This document shows, piece by piece, positions 8,812 to 15,174 of a stretch of DNA of 32,739 nt; within the stretch, counting starts at the first letter, position 1, and each line of letters starts with the position of its first letter. Where the stretch lies: assembly GCA_013289175.1 (NCBI GenBank), contig JABDAN010000032.1, forward strand, positions 454-33,192, read 5' to 3'. The notes under the pieces are model-generated. The model ran no database searches. It was not told the DNA's origin and saw only the letters and a list, made by a program, of their open reading frames with translations. The stretch is from Bacteroidota bacterium (GTDB lineage: Bacteria > Bacteroidota > Bacteroidia > Chitinophagales > Chitinophagaceae). The position numbers and the translations under genes are program-made.

Positions 8812-9540
8812 ATGAATTGGAAACGGGTTGGTATTGTTTTCGCCTTGATTGTCAATTTATCCTGCAGCAGGGATGGTTGTCCATTAAGTGCGGGTAATAC
8901 CATTTCAGAAAATCGGGACCTCCCGTCGTTCCAGGAAATAGTTCTCTATGACAAGATTGATGTGATAATCACCCCCGATTCCCTTCAAAACGTCCGGGTC
9001 ACAGCGGGAAAGAACCTGCTTTCGGGCATATCCACTAGCGTAACAGGTGGAACACTCACGATTCAGGACAACAACCCCTGTAAATTACTCAGGACAGATG
9101 CCAGTTCAGCTCAAGTATTTATTTCAACGGCACAATTGCAAAAAATCAGTTATTCAGGAGCCGGGTACGTCCGTTCCACTGATACGATCCGAGCCCCGGT
9201 TTTTACGATAGACTGCTATGACGGTTCAGGATCCATTAACCTTACCATGATTGCCGATTCCGTCAGCACAATTATCAGAACCCGGAACACAGATATAACA
9301 CTGAGTGGCCATGGTTATTACGCCTACCTTTATTGTGCCGAAGAGGGTGATATAAATCTCCTTCAATATAAAGCGCGTGCGGTATCCGTCGTGAGTAAAA
9401 CACTCAGGGATATAGAAATCCATGTGACCGATAGTCTATATGCCAACGTGCTTTATAAAGGAAACGTTTACTATCAGGGGAACCCCTCCCTGATTCAATC
9501 AACGATCAGCAACGCAGGGAAATTGATCCATCTTCCTTGA
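8812..9540 (+). CDS. GIN-domain (DUF2807) lipoprotein, putative adhesin-like
   Basis: 242 residues. A short lipoprotein signal ends at Cys18 (VNLSC), so the protein is probably anchored to the outer membrane. From about residue 35 it follows the head-GIN pattern: FQEIVLYDKIDVIITPD, then LSGISTSVTGGTLTIQDNN, followed by repeated short beta strands with SYSGAGYVRS and DGSGSINLT, forming a right-handed beta helix. Families of this type are widespread in Bacteroidota and have no firmly known role; 'putative autotransporter adhesin' is the usual label. It starts 2 bases after the PagL-like gene, suggesting joint work at the outer membrane. A short inverted repeat, CTTCCT/AGGAAG, spans its stop codon (9532-9547) but has only a weak T run. 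Confidence 0.82.
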   Translation: MNWKRVGIVFALIVNLSCSRDGCPLSAGNTISENRDLPSFQEIVLYDKIDVIITPDSLQNVRVTAGKNLLSGISTSVTGGTLTIQDNNPCKLLRTDASSAQVFISTAQLQKISYSGAGYVRSTDTIRAPVFTIDCYDGSGSINLTMIADSVSTIIRTRNTDITLSGHGYYAYLYCAEEGDINLLQYKARAVSVVSKTLRDIEIHVTDSLYANVLYKGNVYYQGNPSLIQSTISNAGKLIHLP

Positions 9541-9681
9541 AAGGAAGGTTTGCCAGCGCCCCATCCTAAATTTTCACTCCTAATTTCAAAGACCCAGGCC
9601 TGTTTTGGGGACCTTGTTAATTTGTGATGATTTGATTACAAATAACCAGACAACCATTAATTTTACATCATAATAAAATGG

Positions 9682-10206
9682 ATGCGTTTTACACTATCGA
9701 TACTGGCTTTATTTTTTCTACTTGGTGTGAGGGCCCAGACACCACTGCCTGTAGCCGAAATGAGTTATTCCAGATGGCAATCCTTCCCCAGTTACCCTGG
9801 CGCATCCGGCAGCGATAGCAATGCAAATCAGAATTGGTATTTTAGTAAATATGCCGGGTTGGCCGTCGGCTTTGGTTTTTTCAACGGAGGCAGCAGTACC
9901 GCAATATCCTTACCGCTGGGATTGCGCATAAATCATCCACTCAACGACAATCTGGTGGCTTTTGCAGGAATTTCTGCCGCGCCCTCTTTGTTTTATGTTC
10001 ATTCTCTCACCGACCCCCTGTTGTATAAGCCGTCCCAAGTCCCTTATCTTTCTAATACTTATAGTTTTGGCATGAATACAAGAGTAGAGTTGGGATTGAT
10101 GTATATCAACGATGCCAAAACATTTTCTATTTCGGGTAGTATTGGTGTTGACAGATACGCTTACCCGGTCTATCCATATGAGAGGACCAATCTGAAAAAA
10201 CCTTAA
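9682..10206 (+). CDS. Secreted or outer-membrane protein of unknown function
   Basis: 174 residues with a clear signal peptide (1-18, ending VRAQ). The body has alternating short strands rich in Gly, Ser, Tyr and Phe (AVGFGFFNGG, SLPLGLRINHPL, MNTRVELGLMY, SISGSIGVDRY), which suggests a small beta-barrel or a surface-exposed beta protein. I do not recognise a family. An overlapping ATG four bases upstream (9678) is in another frame, so translation should use the ATG at 9682. It follows the PagL/GIN pair by 141 bases on the same strand and is convergent with the HD-domain gene. Confidence 0.72.
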   Translation: MRFTLSILALFFLLGVRAQTPLPVAEMSYSRWQSFPSYPGASGSDSNANQNWYFSKYAGLAVGFGFFNGGSSTAISLPLGLRINHPLNDNLVAFAGISAAPSLFYVHSLTDPLLYKPSQVPYLSNTYSFGMNTRVELGLMYINDAKTFSISGSIGVDRYAYPVYPYERTNLKKP

Positions 10207-10215
10207 CAGGTTCCT

Positions 10216-10238
10216 AAATATGGTTAGCCAACATATTT
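10216..10238. terminator. Possible weak bidirectional terminator between convergent genes
   Basis: AAATATG and CATATTT flank a small inner GTT/AAC pairing with loop AGCC. It lies exactly where two convergent genes meet and covers the stop codon of the HD gene. The stem is AT-rich and the T run is short, so this is a tentative call. Confidence 0.25.
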
Positions 10239-10766
10239 CTGATGATCCAGTATGAACTCAATGATTTCCTCTATGTTGTGGTCGACCCGCCCGATTGCAT
10301 CAGAAATGTCTTCCCTGTTTACTTGTGCAGCAAAAGAAAGTGTCTTTAATTTTTTGAGAACAGATTTTGTGTCCATCCCTTCATATCCGGCTGGTCGGAT
10401 AAGTGCTACCGCATGAATAAATCCCGACAACTCATCAAAAACATAAATCATTTTTTCCATCTTCGTCTCAGGCTCCACGCCAAAATATTTTGGACCATGG
10501 CAGGCGATACAACGGATAACGGTCGGATCTATGGCGCGTCTCTCCAGTTCCTCGATGATCATTTTGCAATGAGATGCTGGATATTTTTCCCAGTCGGCAT
10601 CATGAAGTAAACCTGCCAGTTCCCAGGCCCGGCTTCCAACTTCGTCTTGCCCTTCCCTTTCCAGCGCCCACGCCTTCATCAGCGCGGCCACCTGTTTCAT
10701 ATGCAGCCGCAATCTTTCATTACCCACCCATAGATGGAGCAGCTCATGGGCTTCTTGGATATCCAT
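10224..10766 (-). CDS. HD-domain hydrolase-like protein
   Basis: About 180 residues, cytoplasmic. The HD metal-binding set is visible: His22 (LRLHMKQV), the His55-Asp56 pair in GLLHDADWE, His66 (PASH) and His90 (IACHG). This fits the small HDIG-like phosphohydrolase group that Bacteroidota and Firmicutes carry as single-domain proteins; the substrate is unknown. I start it at 10766 because homologues start close to the first helix and because GGAAG lies a few bases upstream. An in-frame ATG at 10862 would add 32 residues with no recognisable structure. It is convergent with the secreted protein gene upstream. Confidence 0.8.
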   Translation of the reverse strand: MDIQEAHELLHLWVGNERLRLHMKQVAALMKAWALEREGQDEVGSRAWELAGLLHDADWEKYPASHCKMIIEELERRAIDPTVIRCIACHGPKYFGVEPETKMEKMIYVFDELSGFIHAVALIRPAGYEGMDTKSVLKKLKTLSFAAQVNREDISDAIGRVDHNIEEIIEFILDHQKYVG

Positions 10767-10945
10767 CAGTCTTCCAGCATTTTTGGTATCCCCAAACTGA
10801 GAGCGGCCCAGATCCAAAATGAATGATGACATAAAATAATTGTTTAAATGGACTATGGACAACCTGTTTTTATCCCCCTAAAAAATTGAACAATGAATCA
10901 AGTTTATGCAATTTTTTCTCTGACCCACTCACCAGGTGCTCCGCC

Positions 10946-11248
10946 TTAAAGTTGGGTACCTTTGATAAGGAGGACAGATTTTACAGATTGCTCCTTTAAA
11001 TGCAGGAATTTCTTACGGTCTTCATCGTGTTGGAAGTTTAGAAAATCCTGCTCCGAGTCAAACTCAACCAAATGAATTTCATAGGGACTGCCGATATTGT
11101 CTTCAATGATGGAATGCCGATCAGGCCGCACCCGAATCAACAGCCGCCCATTGTATTTCAAAATGGCGGGTATGGCAATGTCTTCAAATTGATGAAATAT
11201 TGCTTCTTTCCCTTCTATTATATAGATGAGTTGGGTTAAAAAGATCAT
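10946..11248 (-). CDS. DUF1330-like small protein
   Basis: About 100 residues, cytoplasmic. The pattern FLTQLIYIIEGKE, then ILKYNGRLLIRVRP, then YEIHLVEFDSEQDFLNF resembles DUF1330 and related dimeric alpha+beta barrel (ferredoxin-like) proteins, in which a 'YGGRLLLR' strand and an 'HLVEFDS...A' strand recur. Function is unknown. The start at 11248 is preferred because domain homologues begin with the first beta strand. The frame stays open up to 11347, but the extra 33 residues look random. The gap to the HD gene on the same strand is about 180 bases. Confidence 0.65.
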   Translation of the reverse strand: MIFLTQLIYIIEGKEAIFHQFEDIAIPAILKYNGRLLIRVRPDRHSIIEDNIGSPYEIHLVEFDSEQDFLNFQHDEDRKKFLHLKEQSVKSVLLIKGTQL

Positions 11249-11704
11249 TTTAATATTTTTTAAGGTTCTTTTTTTTCTGTCGTTCACTGCCTGATTACTG
11301 GTTAGCCAGCGAAAATCAGCCTCTAAAATAAACAGGGCATTGAACACTCATTCGCCGAACTTAACTAAGGAGGCGCTTAATCAAAATTCCTGTCGTAATG
11401 TACTTTTTTTAGCGTTGGCAGTCTGTTGGCGACTGGCTGTTTCAGGCAAGAAACTCAAAAATCCAGGCGGGCACCGGATGGAAACCTCCTTTGTCAGTTG
11501 ACCCCCCGACGACCACTTGCATTTGATTAAAATAATAATTACTTTGCACGTGATTGGCAGCTCCACCCGGCAGTCTTTAATCATAAAACCTTATCTCTCA
11601 AGGGCTTGCACTTTTATCTTCCTATATCTGAATAAGCCAATTCTAATTTTACTCCCTTCCGACAACCGCTGTAGATTATTTCTTAGTCTATTAATACGCG
11701 CCAT
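11249..11704. other. Intergenic stretch with no convincing gene
   Basis: About 450 bases between the divergent DUF1330-like gene and the DUF4114 lipoprotein gene. Short frames exist on both strands but show no recognisable protein pattern. A segment around 11521-11545 has a TTTG and a TTACTTTGC, the two halves of a Bacteroidota promoter, but their spacing (13) is too short. I see no repeat or stable RNA. Confidence 0.5.
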
Positions 11705-12442
11705 ATGAAAACAAAAAGCTGTCTCGCCGTGCTCGTGATTTTTTTTACGTTAACTTCTTGTAAAAAGACCCTTCTTACCCGCGAAGTGGATTTTACTTCA
11801 ACCCAGTATGATTTTTTGGGGACTTATGATTCCACCGGACTACCCAACTACCTGGTTTCTCCGGATACGATTTCAGCCGGATTGTTATCCTTTATCGCCA
11901 CCAATCTTCCAGACGGAAAAAATCTGACTTTATCCCGCCCGGATCTGTTCACCAGCAGCGCCTCTGCTGATATTGTGGCGACCAAGTCTACCGATATCTA
12001 TGTCACGTTTGTTTCAGCCGATGCGGGTTTTACCAATTCGGTTGCATTCTATAGCTACCCCACTTCCCAGCCACCTACGAGCGCCGCCGACATAAAAAAT
12101 ATCACTTACATTTTCCCGAATGCCGGAAGTCAGACACCTTTGGTCCCGGGAGACAAGGTTAAAATAGGAAGTTTTACTGCTGGAACGACTGTCGGATTTG
12201 CCCTTCTTGAAGATGCCTGGAGTCTTACCACCCATACGCTCGACAACAATGTAGTGCACTTCTGTTCTGATGATATATTAAATCCAGAAGTAAGCTCCAA
12301 TTTAAAAAGACATGCGGTATTGCTCAATTACACACCTGAAAACAAGTTGCTGATCTCTTTTGAAGATACCAATCGCACCGATCCCAGTTGTGACAATGAT
12401 TTTAACGACGTAGTCATTTACTGCACTTTGGTTTATCCATAA
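11705..12442 (+). CDS. DUF4114-domain lipoprotein
   Basis: 245 residues. A lipoprotein signal ends at Cys19 (TLTSCKK). The C-terminal half matches DUF4114: KIGSFTAGTTVGFALLED, then LLISFEDTNRT and DCDNDFNDVVIYC-like text (actual residues SCDNDFNDVVIYC near 228-240), whose acidic residues look suited to calcium binding. The N-terminal ~120 residues are Ser/Thr-rich and show no known domain. DUF4114 proteins are often large secreted or surface proteins; this is a compact lipidated version. Role unknown, probably cell-surface. Two Cys residues near the C-terminus plus Cys in HFCSDD could form disulfides. It stands alone on its strand, 261 bases upstream of the divergent GH-side genes' neighbour dinB, with which it is convergent. 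Confidence 0.75.
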   Translation: MKTKSCLAVLVIFFTLTSCKKTLLTREVDFTSTQYDFLGTYDSTGLPNYLVSPDTISAGLLSFIATNLPDGKNLTLSRPDLFTSSASADIVATKSTDIYVTFVSADAGFTNSVAFYSYPTSQPPTSAADIKNITYIFPNAGSQTPLVPGDKVKIGSFTAGTTVGFALLEDAWSLTTHTLDNNVVHFCSDDILNPEVSSNLKRHAVLLNYTPENKLLISFEDTNRTDPSCDNDFNDVVIYCTLVYP

Positions 12443-12459
12443 TAGGAAGTGAATAGATT

Positions 12460-12624
12460 TCAGGTCAATGGCAATTGTTGCCGTTTGAACAACCAATATC
12501 TTGAAGGACTCCCCTGCTTTACGCTTCCCGTTGCGGGCTCCCCGGTCATGGGTACATATTGCTCGCCGTTCAGCCAGGCATTGTACAATTTTTTTCTGCT
12601 GGGTGGGAATTCCGCGGAAACCAT
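12460..12624 (-). pseudogene. Decayed SRPBCC/AHSA1-type gene fragment
   Basis: On the minus strand the ATG at 12624 opens a reading that begins MVSAEFPPSRKKLYNAWLNG, then EQYVPMTGEPATGSVKQG. This matches the N-terminal third of AHSA1/SRPBCC proteins ('SAEFP.SPxxLYdAWLdsexHaaMTGxxATgSxxvG'). Past about 12533 the frame loses the pattern; shifting frame gives KAGESFKIL, in keeping with the family's 'kvGexFtaw', and then all similarity ends. The remaining ~100 residues of the family are absent. So this is a 5' remnant with at least one frameshift and a deletion next to the DUF4114 gene. It starts 52 bases after the stop of dinB on the same strand; DinB and SRPBCC genes commonly sit together. Family assignment is from memory of the motif. 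Confidence 0.6.
12466..12487 (+). terminator. Possible terminator hairpin after the DUF4114 gene
   Basis: GGCAA-TTG-TTGCC with outer CAA/TTG pairing, about 25 bases past the stop of the DUF4114 gene. The T content after it is low (GTTTG), so termination is uncertain. Confidence 0.25.
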
Positions 12625-12676
12625 GAATTGTAGCGACGTGAAAATTATTTTTAGAATAAAAATGCACTCATCGCAC

Positions 12677-13189
12677 CTACCTATAAGACATGGCAGGTAA
12701 TCCAAGGTATTTGCGGATGATACTCATCTGTCCGATATGGTAGGATTCATGGCTCGATATAAAGGATATAAAATCCAGCATGGTTTTGCCAGTTGGAACA
12801 GCCGTAGGCATCTGGGCTGCCAACTGTTCTGGTCCCAATTCGGATAGCTGACCAACCAATTTGGCAGCCAAATCATTCCAGCTTTTTTTTATTTCATTCA
12901 CTGGCGGATAATTGAGGTGGGTGTCTAAGGCCCTGTTAAAAGGCGGAGGAGCCGTGAGATCGGTATAAAATTCCATATACGGAAAAACCAATTCCAATCC
13001 CAACATAGATCCAAGACGGTAGCGCGAATTGGTCAAATGACCGGCAATCCATTGGATATGATTAACATGGTCATTTAATCTTTCTGAGCCCTTTTTATCC
13101 TCTATACCTTCCAGCACATTGTTAAAAAGCTTGGAATGCATGGTAAATTGTTTGGCAATGGGTTGAATAGCCAACGAATGTTCCTTCAT
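12677..13189 (-). CDS. DinB-family protein
   Basis: 170 residues, cytoplasmic, four-helix DinB fold. The metal ligands expected of the family are present: a His in the second helix (NHIQWIAGHLTNSR) and the C-terminal SSHESYHIGQMSIIR, where the two His are three residues apart. The family contains thiol-dependent transferases and many proteins of unknown role; in Bacillus DinB is DNA-damage inducible, but this cannot be carried over. A perfect -7 element (TACTTTTG) lies 32 bases upstream of the ATG. Downstream on the same strand is a decayed SRPBCC gene, probably the former operon partner. Confidence 0.85.
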   Translation of the reverse strand: MKEHSLAIQPIAKQFTMHSKLFNNVLEGIEDKKGSERLNDHVNHIQWIAGHLTNSRYRLGSMLGLELVFPYMEFYTDLTAPPPFNRALDTHLNYPPVNEIKKSWNDLAAKLVGQLSELGPEQLAAQMPTAVPTGKTMLDFISFISSHESYHIGQMSIIRKYLGLPAMSYR

Positions 13190-13220
13190 AACACTAAATT
13201 TTTAGGATTAAATCAGCCAA

Positions 13221-13228
13221 CAAAAGTA
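13221..13228 (-). promoter_or_regulatory. Candidate -7 promoter element for dinB-like gene
   Basis: On the minus strand this reads TACTTTTG, a full match to the Bacteroidota -7 consensus TAnnTTTG, with about 30 bases to the ATG at 13189. No good -33 TTTG is found at the expected 19-20 base distance, so the call rests on one half only. Confidence 0.4.
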
Positions 13229-13265
13229 TCGCCTATTGATGAAGGAATGAATATCCCAAAACAAA

Positions 13266-13297
13266 TTTGTTCTTTTCCGGTTGATAAATTAGTTTTA
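13266..13297 (+). promoter_or_regulatory. Candidate Bacteroidota-type promoter for the GH43 gene
   Basis: TTTG at 13266-13269, a 20-base spacer, then TAGTTTTA at 13290-13297. This matches the TTTG/TAnnTTTG pattern with one mismatch and gives a transcript start only about ten bases before the ATG at 13316. Confidence 0.45.
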
Positions 13298-13315
13298 CTA
13301 TCTAAACACATTTAG

Positions 13316-14344
13316 ATGGTAAAATCCTTTTTAGCCCTCCTCGCAGGCATTTGCATCTGTTCATATGCCTCTGGTCAGAAAGAAATCCGGTCGGAGCCTT
13401 TGAAGGAAAGCCAGAATCCAACTTTGCCAACGGATTCAGCCTGGGGACATCAACACTTGCTCTACGGCAATCCTATCATTAAAGGGAAATATACTACGGA
13501 CCCGGCTGCACTGGTTTACCAGGACACCGTATTTCTTTATACCGGTCATGACGAAGCGCCGCCAAATGTTCAGGATTATATTATGCATGACTGGCTGTGT
13601 TTTTCTTCCACGGATCTGGTTCATTGGAAAGAATATGCGACTCCGCTCAGTGCCGAGAATTTTTCTTGGGCCAAAGATGGAGCCTGGGCTTCTCAGGTAG
13701 TAGAAAGAGATGGAAAGTTTTACTGGTACGTAGCCGTCAAACACCGAACCATTGAGGGTTCAGCGATCGGGGTGGCCGTAGCAGATAAGCCCATGGGCCC
13801 CTTCCACGATGCACGCGGATCGGCGCTTATAACCAACGACATGACACCATTTATTCAAAGTGATAAAGACGATATTGACCCAACGGTCTTGGTTGACGAT
13901 GACGGCCGGGCTTATATTTTTTGGGGAAATGCCCGTTGCTATTATGCGCGTTTAAAAGAGAATATGATCGAGCTAGATGGGCCCATCAGGACCATTCCAC
14001 TGCCTGGATTCTCGGAAGGAACCTGGATCAGCAAGCGAAATGGCTGGTACTACCTGTCCTACGCGTGTGGATACCCCGAAAAAATTGCCTATGCCATGAG
14101 CAAAAATATCCAGGGTCCCTGGATATTTCGGGGCATATTAAATGAAATTGCTGGAAACTCCGCCACCAATTCCCCTGCGATCCTGAACTACAAAGGAAAA
14201 TCTTATTTTATCTATCACAACGGTGCATTGCCGGGCGGAGGCAGTTACAGAAGATCGGTATGTATAGACTATCTATACTACTATCCCGATGGCAGAATGA
14301 AAACCGTTGTGATGACAAGCTCCGGAGTCGATCCCGTAAAATGA
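13316..14344 (+). CDS. Secreted glycoside hydrolase family 43 enzyme
   Basis: 342 residues with a signal peptide (1-20, ending ASGQ). This is a single five-bladed beta-propeller hydrolase, probably acting on arabinose- or xylose-containing side chains. The three GH43 acidic residues are in place: the base Asp62 in YTTDPAAL, Asp188 in DDIDPTVLVDDD, and the acid Glu234 in GFSEGTW. The bladed text (LYTGHDEAP, AWASQVVERDGKFYWYVAV, AYIFWGNARCYYARL) fits throughout. There is no added carbohydrate-binding domain. Its stop codon overlaps the start of the CGNR zinc-finger gene (ATGA at 14341), so the two proteins should be translationally coupled. Substrate within GH43 is not determinable here. Confidence 0.9.
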   Translation: MVKSFLALLAGICICSYASGQKEIRSEPLKESQNPTLPTDSAWGHQHLLYGNPIIKGKYTTDPAALVYQDTVFLYTGHDEAPPNVQDYIMHDWLCFSSTDLVHWKEYATPLSAENFSWAKDGAWASQVVERDGKFYWYVAVKHRTIEGSAIGVAVADKPMGPFHDARGSALITNDMTPFIQSDKDDIDPTVLVDDDGRAYIFWGNARCYYARLKENMIELDGPIRTIPLPGFSEGTWISKRNGWYYLSYACGYPEKIAYAMSKNIQGPWIFRGILNEIAGNSATNSPAILNYKGKSYFIYHNGALPGGGSYRRSVCIDYLYYYPDGRMKTVVMTSSGVDPVK

Positions 14345-14973
14345 GTTCTATGAAAAAAACAAAAACTATTGAAGAGCTTCCCATCGACAGCACCATACTC
14401 TGCTGCAATTTTGTGAATACCGTATACTCCTGGAAAACCCATAACCCTTACGATTTCCTGGAGGATTACCAGCATTTTATCGACTGGTGCCATAAATTAT
14501 TTGTAGCTGATCCCGAATACCTGGACCGGCTTCGGGAGCTGGCGAAACGAAACCCTGCAGATGCCCACTCGGTCATGGAAGAATTCCGGTCTATCCGCGA
14601 AAAATTACACGGGTTTATTTCCGTGATGGCCAAACAGGAAATGGCAAAAATTCCAAAGCTGATGAGCAGCGTTAATCCCCTGTTTACAGAGATGTGGAAA
14701 AACCTGAGGTTGGATTTTAACGGAGCCATCTTTACTCCCACCTTTAACATCAAACCGCTTCATCTTAAAACACCCGTTTGGATTATAATAAAATCCTTCT
14801 ACGATTTGCTAACGTATATGGAGATCACCAGGGTGAAGGAATGCCCAGCCTGCGGTTGGGTTTTTTATGATGAAACTAAAAATGGAAAAAGAAAATGGTG
14901 CAACCCACTGAACTGCGGAACCCAGGATAAAATGAGTCGTTATCATCAGCGACTTCGAAGTCTAAATGATTGA
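14341..14973 (+). CDS. CGNR zinc-finger (ABATE-type) transcriptional regulator
   Basis: About 210 residues, cytoplasmic. The N-terminal part (FVNTVYSWKTHNPYDFLEDY, then an alpha-helical stretch to about 150) fits the ABATE stress-related regulatory domain. The C-terminal KECPACGWVFYDETKNGKRK, followed by WCNPLNCGTQ and RYHQR, is a zf-CGNR zinc finger with four cysteines in two pairs. The eponymous Cys-Gly-Asn-Arg is Cys-Gly-Thr-Gln here. The ATG at 14341 shares bases with the stop of the GH43 gene (ATGA); a second ATG at 14350 is also in frame. Such an overlap with a glycosidase gene suggests the regulator answers to the same signal or controls that gene, which is inference. Confidence 0.82.
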   Translation: MSSMKKTKTIEELPIDSTILCCNFVNTVYSWKTHNPYDFLEDYQHFIDWCHKLFVADPEYLDRLRELAKRNPADAHSVMEEFRSIREKLHGFISVMAKQEMAKIPKLMSSVNPLFTEMWKNLRLDFNGAIFTPTFNIKPLHLKTPVWIIIKSFYDLLTYMEITRVKECPACGWVFYDETKNGKRKWCNPLNCGTQDKMSRYHQRLRSLND

Positions 14974-15174
14974 TACTTCCCAAAATGCAAGGATTGGCCC
15001 TTTCCAATAATGTCGTCTTCAAAGATCTGATGCAGGAATTAGTGACTTAATTTCGACTACTTACCCATAATTATAGAAAATCTTATTTGTAATATGTATA
15101 GTTCATAATGCTTAGCGATATATTTATATAAATTAGGGCAAAAGGAACATATTAAATATTTTAAGTAAGTATTG

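Noticed and set aside
11381-11708. Short frames on both strands before the DUF4114 gene
   Set aside because: They are low-quality, overlap each other, and match no family.
15086-15174. Promoter for the GH63 gene in the AT-rich region upstream
   Set aside because: TTTG at 15086 has no TAnnTTTG at the required distance; AT-richness alone is not evidence.
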